From the NCBI GenBank assembly GCA_030018415.1, contig JASEGC010000001.1, positions 255,971 to 319,970 on the forward strand: a stretch of 64,000 bases of DNA, written 5' to 3'. This DNA is from Candidatus Aenigmatarchaeota archaeon (GTDB taxonomy: Archaea; Aenigmatarchaeota; Aenigmatarchaeia; CG10238-14). The notes beneath the pieces were generated by a model. That model made no database searches and was not told where the DNA came from. It saw only the letters and a list, made by a program, of their open reading frames with translations. The stretch's first letter is position 1; each line of letters begins with the position of its first letter. The position numbers and the translations under genes were made by a program. Positions 34,485-42,512 of the stretch are shown piece after piece.

Positions 34485-34980
34485 ATGCTCGAATATTTAA
34501 TCTGGTTATGTATCTTTGTTTGGTTACCAACTGTTTTATTGTGGTTAAGATTTTATAGAATTCTGATTCCTCTTAAAAGAGTTTTCATTTATACAATACT
34601 AGGTTCTGTAATAACAGCTGGATTATGGGATAATATTGCTATTAAAGAAAATATTTGGTATTATAAGAATGTTAAAAAAAGTTTTAATTATCGGGATAAC
34701 TTATGCGATTATCGCAGACAGTATTGCAATAAAATTTTTAGGTATCTGGGGTTTCAATGAAAATAAAATAACTAATTTTTGGATATACGGAATGCCAATA
34801 GATGATTTACTTTTTGCCATTGTTCTATACCAGAGAGAAAAGAAAACATTAAACTTTTTTAAGAGTTGTTTGTTTTTCTTCTTTTATCTCTTCAACTTTT
34901 TCTCCCAATTGTTTTTTAACAATCGCAGCTATCTTTGGACCAATAATTCTCTCAAGACTGGTCAATGGAATCTTTCTTAA
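34485..34980 (+). pseudogene. Frameshifted lycopene-cyclase-domain membrane protein
   Basis: The first frame (ATG 34485) gives LEYLIWLCIFVWLPTVLLWL and GLWDNIAIKENIWYYKN. After the run of seven A at 34673-34679 the reading moves one frame: VLIIGITYAIIADSIAIKFLG, then ENKITNFWIYGMPIDDLLFAI. These are the two halves of a lycopene-cyclase domain (D-x-A and GxPI-D/E-D/E-LLF). The A7 run is a natural site for indel or slippage. The 3' part overlaps the convergent hel308 end by about 130 bp. Confidence 0.55.
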
Positions 34981-37011
34981 ATCTGATATTGTTTTTAAAC
35001 CGGCATTGTACAACTTTCTGCTTCGAATTCTGCCGATCTGTTCTAACCTAACTAACGGTATCAGTTCTTCCTTAACACCATACATAACTCTAACTCTAAT
35101 CTTTCTCAAATCTTTCAAAATCTCTTTGAAACCCAAGAGTAGAGCGAGTTCCTGTGAAGCATACAACAACCAATCAGCATTGTTCAGTCTCGTCCTCAAT
35201 TCTCCAGGCGTAACCCTGAATCTCGATAATATTTGATCCTCTGTCATTTCATTCATCCATCCTTCAAGCATCATCGCAGTCTTAACACTTTTTAAAAAAT
35301 CATCGAATTCTAGATCATCATCTTTAGGAACTTTCTGTAAGAATCTTGTACTGACTATCTTACTGTTAACTTCTTCGAATTCTTTGCTGCCAACAGATAG
35401 GAATGGTCTCATCTCGATCGTGTTCGCTATCATATGCAAATAACTGAAGGGTTGTGGTCTGATTTTCATCGCTCTACTTAGGCTCTTGATGAGATGATGA
35501 GCAGTGAGCGGATCTATATAGAGTTCAGAAACTCTCTTCCCTATTCTTGTAGCAGATATTTTTCCTTCTTTCTCCGTTAAAAATTTGAAATTGACTAACA
35601 GTTGTATGATATCCTCGATTCTTTGGTTTATTGCAGAAGTATCACCGTGTTGATGTGCGTAGAAAGTCTTGCCAAAAAACTTCATGAGTGATTCTCTCGT
35701 GTTCACAAAATCTGAAGCTATCAAAGCAAGAGTGTGCATTCTTAAGACAGGTTCTAAAGCTAGTTTTGAGTGAATGTCCTCTGGTTCACCGAGAATAAAT
35801 CGTTCCGTTAATTCTTGTGCTTCATCCTCTGATTTTGCCATGAGAATAGATTCGCCGAACTCATCGTAATCCGGGCGTCCGGCACGACCACAGAATTGTT
35901 TGTACTCTAATACAGGTATAAAACTTGCTCCATAACCACCATAATACCGTTTAGCGTCTCGGATAATCACTCTGAACGCGGGAAGATTGACCCCCAGACA
36001 GAGGGTGGGTGTAGCAACTATTGTTCTCAATGTCCTCAGTCTGAAATTATCCTCTATCAATTTCTTTTGCTTGAAGAGTAGTCCAGCATGATGAAAGGCG
36101 ATTCCATTCTTTATGCATGATGCCAATCGTTTACACTGCCTCGTCGGTATTTCAAGAACACTAATCACTTCTTGAGATAATTTTTTCAACTGTTCTTTCT
36201 CGTTACGCTCAAGATAGTTTTGGTAGAAACCACCCAATTTTTCTGCGAGTGATTCAGCACTTCTTCTTGTCGAAACAAAAAACAATGCTTGCTTCCCCAA
36301 CTTTCTTGTGTTGTCTATTATACTCAGTTCTGGTGCTAAATGACCATCTAATTCATAACCATCCCTACCGAAGAATTGAATCTTAGAATTTACATAAATA
36401 CCCTCGTGTAGTTCGACAGGACGATAGTCAGATATAACAGCTTTAGCATTCAACCAGTTAGCCAATTCTTTTACGTTGTGAATGGTCGCGGATAGTGCTA
36501 ATATCTGCGCATGGGGGACAACCTCCCTCAGTCTTGTTAAAGTTATCTCTAAAGTAGGACCACGTGAAGGATCTTGAAGTAGGTGAATCTCATCGACAAC
36601 TATCAAACCAATGTCTTTGACCCAATGTGCACCGTGTCTTATCAATGAGTCACATTTTTCGTTGCTTGTGAGAACCCAGTCATAATCAGCAAGCCAGGGA
36701 TCAGAACTGTCAAGATCTCCCACACTCATCGCAATTTTTATTCCATCCCTGGAATATTTTTGTCTGAAAGAGTGATATTTTTCTGAGACTAGGGCAACGA
36801 GTGGAGCCAAATAAACCATTTTTCCTCTGTTATTCATGAATAGATTGTAAGCAGCCAGTTCACACAATAGAGTTTTACCAGAAGCTGTTGGTGCAGCAAC
36901 CACAAGATTTTTTCCTTCTAACAACCCTTTTTCAACTGCAGATTTTTGCATCGGGTTCAGAGAACTAAACCCAGATATTTTCAGGATTTTCTCCACGATT
37001 CCTTTTCCCAT
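34849..37011 (-). CDS. hel308: Hel308 (Hjm) DNA helicase
   Basis: 720 residues, superfamily 2. Walker A APTASGKT at 40-47, VVDEIHLLQD (DEIH box), ILALSATIHN (SAT), FVSTRRSAESL (motif IV), CLGVNLPAFRVIIRDAKRY (motif V) and QFCGRAGRPDYDEFG (motif VI). The ratchet domain and the C-terminal helix-hairpin-helix (ISDLRKIPLTSLERIIG) follow. It unwinds stalled fork lagging strands. Start ATG 37011; full length for the family. Confidence 0.96.
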   Translation of the reverse strand: MGKGIVEKILKISGFSSLNPMQKSAVEKGLLEGKNLVVAAPTASGKTLLCELAAYNLFMNNRGKMVYLAPLVALVSEKYHSFRQKYSRDGIKIAMSVGDLDSSDPWLADYDWVLTSNEKCDSLIRHGAHWVKDIGLIVVDEIHLLQDPSRGPTLEITLTRLREVVPHAQILALSATIHNVKELANWLNAKAVISDYRPVELHEGIYVNSKIQFFGRDGYELDGHLAPELSIIDNTRKLGKQALFFVSTRRSAESLAEKLGGFYQNYLERNEKEQLKKLSQEVISVLEIPTRQCKRLASCIKNGIAFHHAGLLFKQKKLIEDNFRLRTLRTIVATPTLCLGVNLPAFRVIIRDAKRYYGGYGASFIPVLEYKQFCGRAGRPDYDEFGESILMAKSEDEAQELTERFILGEPEDIHSKLALEPVLRMHTLALIASDFVNTRESLMKFFGKTFYAHQHGDTSAINQRIEDIIQLLVNFKFLTEKEGKISATRIGKRVSELYIDPLTAHHLIKSLSRAMKIRPQPFSYLHMIANTIEMRPFLSVGSKEFEEVNSKIVSTRFLQKVPKDDDLEFDDFLKSVKTAMMLEGWMNEMTEDQILSRFRVTPGELRTRLNNADWLLYASQELALLLGFKEILKDLRKIRVRVMYGVKEELIPLVRLEQIGRIRSRKLYNAGLKTISDLRKIPLTSLERIIGPKIAAIVKKQLGEKVEEIKEEKQTTLKKV

Positions 37012-37103
37012 GGGACTCGAATAAAATTAGTGAATAAAGATAGAAATATTACGTTTTTTAGCGATAATAAACAGACGGAACGAAGTGGAGGTTAAAAAAT
37101 GCG

Positions 37104-37505
37104 TTATTTTTTATTATTAAGCCAATTTTCTGGTTCATGTTTTTTTCCTTCAAAAGGAAAAAATTTAAACCTTTTTTTTGAGTATTTTTTCAAAACATTT
37201 ATTAATGATATGTAAATTTTTGTAAACACTGACAACCAACCAAGCACAACAACGAATGACAAAGCCTTCCAACAAAAAACAATTTTGTCCCAATAATTCA
37301 ACTCTCCAATTTTTTCTTCCCAGTCGTATTTCAAGTCGAATGCCTCTTCTACAACACTCCAATCCAAATATTTGTTATCGATGACTCTTTTAACTCTCTC
37401 ATAAGCCTTAGTAGAACCTGTGATGATCGGTCTCTCGAGAAAAATTAGGACCGATTCTGATAGTTTATCGCAGCGAGTTGTATGTTTTGGTCTAGAGTTA
37501 TCCAA
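37104..37505 (-). CDS. Hypothetical protein with one membrane helix
   Basis: 133 residues from a TTG at 37503-37505. Polar N-terminus (SESVLIFLERPIITGS, AYERVKRVIDNKYLDW) and one hydrophobic stretch ALSFVVVLGWLSVFTKIYISL, then a basic C-terminus. No family recognised. The first part may be read in a wrong start; the membrane segment and downstream frame look real. Confidence 0.35.
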   Translation of the reverse strand: MDNSRPKHTTRCDKLSESVLIFLERPIITGSTKAYERVKRVIDNKYLDWSVVEEAFDLKYDWEEKIGELNYWDKIVFCWKALSFVVVLGWLSVFTKIYISLINVLKKYSKKRFKFFPFEGKKHEPENWLNNKK

Positions 37506-37672
37506 GGATCATGAGGGGATTACAACACCGTCAGCAAAGCCATTAGACGGAATGATGAGGAGTAGGATTAACCCCCAAAGACTAAAAATTTTCTCATAAA
37601 ACAATTTTTATCTTTGCTTGAATATAAAATTGTTATCTGTTACAGTCATAACTATAAAGTTCGTGAGAGTTT

Positions 37673-37996
37673 ATGAGACGTAAAAAACCGTCTAAAAAAC
37701 AAAAGGAGTACAATTTAATGGTCTTAAGGCTGTTAAAAGAGCTTTCTAAGACGCCAGAAGCGAGGTTGAGTATAAGGGAGATGTCCAGAATTCTTAAAAT
37801 CAACGCAATGGCAGTCTCCAGGGCAATAGAAAGGCTTAAACCAGTCTTAGATATCAAAAAAGGTAGTGATTTTGAGAGTTTTAGATTACCATTACTCTTA
37901 ATTCGGCTAAAAAACGACGTAAAAGATTTATCTGAAGAAGAATTAATCAGAAAAATTAATATCATAACAACGATGTTGAAAGACGTCTATAAATAA
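37673..37996 (+). CDS. Winged-helix DNA-binding protein
   Basis: 107 residues. Lys-rich start, then RLLKELSKTPEARLSIREMS and LKINAMAVSRAIERLKPVLDI, a winged helix with a clear recognition helix. It is the first gene of a run (37.7-38.7 kb) of small regulators, followed 38 bp later by a palindromic operator, which it may bind. Confidence 0.6.
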   Translation: MRRKKPSKKQKEYNLMVLRLLKELSKTPEARLSIREMSRILKINAMAVSRAIERLKPVLDIKKGSDFESFRLPLLLIRLKNDVKDLSEEELIRKINIITTMLKDVYK

Positions 37997-38003
37997 TAAA
38001 ATC

Positions 38004-38034
38004 TTTAAATATTCGAATGTCCAATATTGGACAT
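38004..38034 (+). promoter_or_regulatory. TATA box with perfect 18-bp palindromic operator
   Basis: TTTAAATA at 38005-38012 is a TATA box; about 26 bases downstream is the ATG at 38035, so the transcript is likely leaderless. Between them, at 38017-38034, is the perfect palindrome ATGTCCAATATTGGACAT. A protein bound there would block RNA polymerase. The winged-helix gene just upstream is a candidate repressor. Confidence 0.65.
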
Positions 38035-38262
38035 ATGGAAGAAGAACAGTTAATTTTGGTTTTTGATTTAAGTGGTGATAACTGGACTGTAAGAAAGAAA
38101 ATTTGGCGAGAATTACAAGAATCAGGGTCTAAATTAGCGTACAGATCGCACTGGACTTTACCACTAAATGAAAGAAATGTAATAGAATTTAAAAGAATTT
38201 GTGAGGAAATAAGAAAATTCGGTGGAAAAGCCGAAGTAATAAAAGGTGTTAAAGTTGTCTAA
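38035..38262 (+). CDS. Cas2/PaaX-C-like small protein
   Basis: 75 residues from ATG 38035 (an earlier ATG at 38017 is within the operator). Secondary structure and motif pattern resemble the Cas2 ferredoxin fold: EQLILVFDLSGDNWTVRKKI with the strand-1 Asp, LQESGSKLAYRSHWTLPLNE as strand 2/3, VIEFKRICEEIRKFGG helix and AEVIKG strand. No cas1 or CRISPR array is near. It could be a PaaX-type or VapD-like regulator instead. Function inferred, weak. Confidence 0.4.
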   Translation: MEEEQLILVFDLSGDNWTVRKKIWRELQESGSKLAYRSHWTLPLNERNVIEFKRICEEIRKFGGKAEVIKGVKVV

Positions 38263-38428
38263 AAAATGTGTTGAATTCAAGTTAACCGATCTGCCCTCTA
38301 ATGTATTTTCTGTGTTGCTAAGACCAAAAATACAAAAGAACTTAATAGAAGAATCTGGGAGAAAATTTGGTTTTAGTGGTTGTTATACACGATTGGCTAG
38401 ATATCTTCGTGAGAAATGCAAAATGTAG
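38255..38428 (+). CDS. Small hypothetical basic protein
   Basis: 57 residues from TTG 38255, overlapping the previous gene by 8 bp. MSKKCVEFKLTDLPSNVF, then KNLIEESGRKFGFSGCYTRLARYLREK, a helix-turn-helix-like C-terminus. The small size and overlap with a Cas2-like gene imply coexpression. No family recognised. Confidence 0.4.
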   Translation: MSKKCVEFKLTDLPSNVFSVLLRPKIQKNLIEESGRKFGFSGCYTRLARYLREKCKM

Positions 38429-38442
38429 AATGGGAATTTTAA

Positions 38443-38718
38443 ATGATAGATAAGAATCATAGAGTCAATCAAATTTTAAAGACATATGAAAGGACAACAT
38501 TCCGACGTGGAGAAGGATTAGTTAAAACCATAAAACTCCTAAAAGAAAATAAAACTTTAACAGCTCGTGAAGTGGCACAAAAATTAAATAAACATAAGGA
38601 CACTGCATTCTCACGTTTTAATCGAGGAGTAAGAAGAGGACTAATATTCAGAGAAATAAAAGGAATGTCCTATAAATACCTAACTCATGGAGGTGAGGTT
38701 TTTCTTGAGAATAAGTAG
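38443..38718 (+). CDS. Winged-helix regulator
   Basis: 91 residues: TIKLLKENKTLTAREVAQKLN and KDTAFSRFNRGVRRGLIFREI give a winged helix with wing strands to YKYLTHGG. It ends 26 bp before the kae1 start site, so it may be cotranscribed with it. Target unknown. Confidence 0.55.
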   Translation: MIDKNHRVNQILKTYERTTFRRGEGLVKTIKLLKENKTLTAREVAQKLNKHKDTAFSRFNRGVRRGLIFREIKGMSYKYLTHGGEVFLENK

Positions 38719-38744
38719 GGGTAAAAATCTTAGAGGTGATAAAA

Positions 38745-39751
38745 CTGAGTGAAATCGTGTGTTTAGGCATCGAAAGTACTGCACTTTACGAGTAAGTAGA
38801 AATACTTTCGGTGTTGGAATAGTAACAGAAGAAGGTAAAATACTATCAGATGAAAGATTTATTTATGTCCCTCCTTTAGGGCGGGGAATTCATCCTAGAG
38901 AGGCAACAGAGTATCATTTGAACAATGCTCAAAAGGTATTGAAAAGAGTATTAAAAGAATCAGAACTGAAGATGAGTAAGATAGATTTAATTTCTTTTTC
39001 TCGTGGACCAGGATTACCAAACTGTCTACAAGTGGGGTCTAGTATAGCAAGATATCTGAGCTTAAAACATAAAATACCTCTCTTAGGCGTGTCACACTGT
39101 GTTTCCCACATCGAAATTGGACGGTTGTTAACTAAATGTAAAGATCCTGTCATTGTATACTGTTCTGGAGGTAACAGTCAAATAATTGCTTATATTGATG
39201 GAAAATATAGAGTTATGGGTGAAACCACCGATATTCCAATAGGTAATGCATTCGACGTTTTAGCAAGGGAATTGGGTTTAGAGATGCCTGGTGGTCCAAA
39301 AATCGAAGAATTGGCAAAGACTGGAAAATGGGTTGATTTACCCTATGTCGTAAAGGGTATGGACTTGTCGTTCACAGGTATCGTTACAGAATGTATTAAA
39401 AAACTAAACGAAGGTATAAGAAAGGAAGATGTTTGCTACAGTTTTCAAGAGACTGTTTTCTCTATGCTAACTGAAGTCACAGAAAGGGCCTTGGCACATA
39501 CAAACAAGAGTGATGTTTTGTTAGTGGGTGGTGTTGCGGCTTCACGCAGGTTAAGTGAGATGATGAAGATTATGTGTAGAGAGCGTGAAGTTAAATCGTA
39601 TACCGTACCAAAAGAATATTCCGCAGATAACGGAGTAATGATCGCTTGGAATGGTATCTTGGCTTTCACGTCAGGTCAGAGAATGAAATTAGAGGACACC
39701 ACTATCATAAAAAATTGGAGAATAGACGATGTGGATATAACTTGGCTATAG
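38745..39751 (+). CDS. kae1: Kae1 (OSGEP/TsaD): tRNA N6-threonylcarbamoyladenosine enzyme, split by a BHB intron
   Basis: 329 residues after splicing. Kae1, the catalytic subunit of the KEOPS complex, makes t6A37 on ANN-decoding tRNAs. Motifs: GRGIHPREATEYHLNNA, SHCVSHIEIGR (metal His), YCSGGNSQIIAY, VGGVAASRRLSE and NGVMIAWNG. The N-terminal phosphate loop is broken: the frame from 38745 gives SEIVCLGIESTA, then stops, and the rest continues one frame off from TFGVGIV. Removal of 38785-38801 restores IESTAHTFGVGIV, the family consensus. The start is CTG 38745 with GAGGTGAT 5-12 bases upstream; GTG 38757 is an alternative. Unspliced, the only frame would lack the ATP loop. The rest of the gene is intact. 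Confidence 0.9.
38785..38801 (+). other. 17-nt bulge-helix-bulge intron in kae1 mRNA
   Basis: Bases TTTACGAGTAAGTAGAA. Outer helix 38772-38778 (GAAAGTA) with 38803-38809 (TACTTTC), 7 bp. Central helix 38779-38782 (CTGC) with 38796-38799 (GTAG), including one G-U. Bulges ACT (38783-38785) and AAA (38800-38802), 3 nt each. Intron stem TTA/TAA with loop CGAG. Cutting after the second base of each bulge removes exactly this segment, making CAT (His) across the junction. All canonical features of tRNA endonuclease substrates are met. Confidence 0.88.
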
Positions 39752-39753
39752 TT

Positions 39754-40317
39754 TCAAACAGCCTCATAAAAAACTGCTTTCCCAGTTCTAGTTCTTTTTA
39801 TTTTATTAGAATTTAAGAGAATTTTTAAATATTTAGACAAAGTTGGGTCAGATACGCTCAATTTTCTCGAGATATCTTTATATCTTATTTTCTTGGATTT
39901 AAGGATGATTTCCAAGATTTTTCTTTCAACATCGAAAGTTCCTTCGTAGAACGATTCTTTACTTAAATCGGGTTTTATGCCACCAGAGAGATTACTTAAC
40001 TGATTACTTAAATTTTTAAGTAAATTATTAAGTGATTCAACTTTTGATTCTAACTTCTCAAGCTTCTCAATGACGGCAGAGCCTATATCTTCATATTCAG
40101 ATCTAAACCAAGATTTAGAAACCATCTCTTGTTTTAAATCAGACAAGTCTCTGGATAACAGTGCTAATCTCTCACCAATATCCAATATTGTTGGGATCCT
40201 GACAGGCCTTATTTTTGTTTCAACTATTCTTTCCGGAGTTTCTATTCTAGAAATCTGTAACATCTTAAGCGAAGTTTCTTTTTTAAACTTATTCTTCAAC
40301 CAAGAGCCTATACCCAT
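39754..40317 (-). CDS. Coiled-coil winged-helix transcription regulator
   Basis: 187 residues: basic N-terminus, coiled coil with leucine heptads at about 60-115 (EKLEKLESKVESLNNLLKNL), and a C-terminal winged helix (ILKSKKIRYKDISRKLSVSDPTLSKYLKILL). The promoter region has repeated TTAAGTA motifs, probably its own operators. Its 3' end meets kae1, 2 bp apart. Target unknown. Confidence 0.65.
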   Translation of the reverse strand: MGIGSWLKNKFKKETSLKMLQISRIETPERIVETKIRPVRIPTILDIGERLALLSRDLSDLKQEMVSKSWFRSEYEDIGSAVIEKLEKLESKVESLNNLLKNLSNQLSNLSGGIKPDLSKESFYEGTFDVERKILEIILKSKKIRYKDISRKLSVSDPTLSKYLKILLNSNKIKRTRTGKAVFYEAV

Positions 40318-40391
40318 AGTAATTTTTACTTAATTATTACTTAAATACTTAAAGTTTTTATTTTAAAAAATTAAGTAAAAATTAAGTAAAT
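40318..40391. promoter_or_regulatory. Array of TTAAGTA operator-like motifs
   Basis: Five copies: TACTTAAT, TACTTAAA and TACTTAAA in one orientation, then ATTAAGTA twice in the other, around an AT-rich centre. The regulator gene 39754-40317 starts here, so autoregulation is likely. Similar TTAAGT motifs also occur within the gene at 39990-40035. Confidence 0.5.
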
Positions 40392-40655
40392 CTAAATTAA
40401 CTCATTCTCGCTTACTATAACGAAATCACCTATAGATTTAACTGCACTGAATGGTATTAAGAATCTCCCTTTCTCATCTCCCTTTAAATTTAAGTCCTTC
40501 AAATGTGGTGTAGCTTGCTCAATAACGATGTTCAACAATTCACCACTTTCCGTGATGAAGTCAACATTACCAACTACTCCAAACTTTCTCCCCGTCTCTT
40601 CACTGATGATAGTTTTCTTGATCAGGTCTTTTGCTCTGACTCTTGTTTCCACCAT
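40392..40655 (-). CDS. PRC-barrel domain protein
   Basis: 87 residues from the ATG at 40655, which has GAGGTGA 5 bases upstream. Beta-barrel pattern RVRAKDLIKKTIISEETGRKFG, VGNVDFITESGELLNIVIEQ and FLIPFSAVKSIGDFVIV matches archaeal PRC-barrel proteins; a relative (CdpB) is linked to archaeal cell division. Function unproven. Confidence 0.7.
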   Translation of the reverse strand: MVETRVRAKDLIKKTIISEETGRKFGVVGNVDFITESGELLNIVIEQATPHLKDLNLKGDEKGRFLIPFSAVKSIGDFVIVSENELI

Positions 40656-40720
40656 AAATTTCACCTCTTATATTAATTTGTATTTAATTAATTTATGCTT
40701 AACCCAACACATCAATTTCA

Positions 40721-41779
40721 CTATGCCTCGACAAAAATCGACTTAGATTTACCAGTCAAAGAATAAACATAGCTGTTTCCAAGTTTTTTTCTTCGAACCA
40801 TTTCATCCTTCATGAGTCTCATAAGAATATTGTTTATAGAACGTACAGCGTTATTCCTATCTTTATAGCCACTAGTATCTAATCTTTCTGCAATCTCACC
40901 CGGTGTTAAATTCGGGTTTCGATTCAACAATTCAAGCATCTCTCTTTGTTTATCAGACAGCTGCACCCTCAATTCTGTTATTTCACTCACCTCTGGCGTT
41001 TTAAGGACTTGGTCTATAAAATGACGATTTATTGTAAACATGTTTCTTTTCACAGCCTCTTTAACAAGTTCATCGCAGACCTTGATGATCTCTCTCGGAA
41101 ACCCACCAGTTATCTCATAGATTTTATCGACAGCATCAGTAGTAAAGGGTTTTAACCCTTCTCCACCAAAATTTTCAATTCTCTTTATGATAAGAGATTC
41201 TGTCTCAGCTCTCGTCAACGTATTGAGATACGCCTTAGTCGTTATCCTCATGTAAAGGGTTGGAAGTTGCTGTTCTATATTCTTTTCAAAAATAGGAAGA
41301 CCAGCAAATACAACAGATAGATTTGGAATCGAATCTGTTATTGTCCTTATCCATTCGAGGTTTGTAATGGAAGACTCATGCGTCTCATCCATCAAAAGAA
41401 CAAGATGCTTATTCCTCAATTTTCTGTAGATATATTTTTGAAGGTTAAATAACGATAAATTCCTAGACCTTATCCAATCTATAACGTTAAAACCTAAGAG
41501 TGATTTAAACATCAGGATCAAATTTTTGGATGACCTTGGAGATTTGGGTATGTAGTATGGATAGAATTTTTTATACGCCATCAACTGGGCCTTCAACCAT
41601 AACAACAAAGTCGTTTTCCCAGATCCTGTGGGACCACTGACCAATGCGAATTTATGAAAATTGTGTATGTGAGAGAGAAGAGAGCTAGATTGTTCAGAAT
41701 AACCTACCATTAATTCTGGAGATATGGTTAACGTGAATGGGTTTTTAGACCAATTAAATTTACTAAAGTATTCGTACAT
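40721..41779 (-). CDS. AAA ATPase with C-terminal winged helix
   Basis: 352 residues from ATG 41779 (a GTG at 41788 lies inside an operator motif). Walker A VSGPTGSGKTTLLLWLKAQ at about 45, Walker B LVLLMDETHE, sensor motif VVFAGLPIF and a C-terminal winged helix (LSDKQREMLELLNRNPNLTPGEIAERL). Related to ExeA/Orc1-type P-loop proteins. Its promoter shares repeats with the divergent thpR gene. Confidence 0.7.
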   Translation of the reverse strand: MYEYFSKFNWSKNPFTLTISPELMVGYSEQSSSLLSHIHNFHKFALVSGPTGSGKTTLLLWLKAQLMAYKKFYPYYIPKSPRSSKNLILMFKSLLGFNVIDWIRSRNLSLFNLQKYIYRKLRNKHLVLLMDETHESSITNLEWIRTITDSIPNLSVVFAGLPIFEKNIEQQLPTLYMRITTKAYLNTLTRAETESLIIKRIENFGGEGLKPFTTDAVDKIYEITGGFPREIIKVCDELVKEAVKRNMFTINRHFIDQVLKTPEVSEITELRVQLSDKQREMLELLNRNPNLTPGEIAERLDTSGYKDRNNAVRSINNILMRLMKDEMVRRKKLGNSYVYSLTGKSKSIFVEA

Positions 41780-41782
41780 AAA

Positions 41783-41862
41783 CTTCACTGATACTTCATT
41801 TTTTTCACGAAGAGATAAATATTTTTGTGAAGTTTTGTGAACATTAGATTTAAGTTTGTGAA
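41783..41862. promoter_or_regulatory. GTGAA repeat operator between divergent genes
   Basis: CTTCAC at 41783-41788 and TTCACGAA at 41805-41812 face TTTGTGAA copies at 41824-41831, 41834-41841 and 41855-41862. The two groups are inverted. They fill the space between the ATPase and thpR starts, so one regulator could control both. The ATPase itself has a winged helix. Confidence 0.5.
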
Positions 41863-41878
41863 GCCAAAATGAATAAGT

Positions 41879-42415
41879 ATGTTACGATTATTCACGTGCG
41901 TTTGGGTACCAACTCACATACGGCAAAAGATCGTTGAATTACAGGAAGAAATGAAAAATTTGCCAATTAAAACGAAATTCGTTGAAACGGAAAATTTACA
42001 TCTCACGGTAACATTTCTTGGGAATAAAAATGAAAACGAATTGGAAACTCTAAAAAATAAACTCGACGAGTCTGTGAAAAACGTAAGAAAATTTCATGTG
42101 GTGTTAGAGGGTCTTAAAGTCATTCCGAACGAAAATTACATCAGAGTCATCGGGATTCAAGTTGTTAGTAAAGAAATGGAAAATTTGATCAAAAAAGTTG
42201 CTGAATTGATCGATGGAAATTACCATGAAACAACAAAATTAACATTGTGTCGAGTAAAAAAACTTTTCGATAAAAAAATTTTGAAAAATTTTATCGAAAA
42301 GAATCGTCATATAAAAATAGGTGAATTTGAAGTTCAGAGTGTAGCTCTCGTGAAGAGTTCGTTAACGAGACAGGGTCCAATATACGAAACTATACACGAA
42401 TCATTCTTGAAATAA
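41879..42415 (+). CDS. thpR: RNA 2',3'-cyclic phosphodiesterase / 2'-5' RNA ligase-like protein (second catalytic His replaced)
   Basis: 178 residues, 2H phosphoesterase fold. The first motif is ENLHLTVTFLG with H-x-T. At the second motif homologues have HLTLARVK; here it is TKLTLCRVK, so the catalytic His is Lys. The enzyme may be inactive as a phosphodiesterase, or a binding protein. Starts with ATG 41879 after GTGAA repeats. Confidence 0.8.
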   Translation: MLRLFTCVWVPTHIRQKIVELQEEMKNLPIKTKFVETENLHLTVTFLGNKNENELETLKNKLDESVKNVRKFHVVLEGLKVIPNENYIRVIGIQVVSKEMENLIKKVAELIDGNYHETTKLTLCRVKKLFDKKILKNFIEKNRHIKIGEFEVQSVALVKSSLTRQGPIYETIHESFLK

Positions 42416-42512
42416 TACAACTATAAAATGATTGGTATGACGCTTAGAGTTGAACTTAAGTATCTATATGGTGATGTGGGGGAAGAGTTGTTAAATTTAA
42501 TAAAAAAATATT

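Noticed and set aside
37506-37600. ATGATGA resembling a C box of a C/D sRNA
   Set aside because: No D box (CTGA), C' or D' at fitting distance.
38018-38262. Type I CRISPR locus from the Cas2-like gene
   Set aside because: No repeats, no cas1 and no other cas gene within the window.
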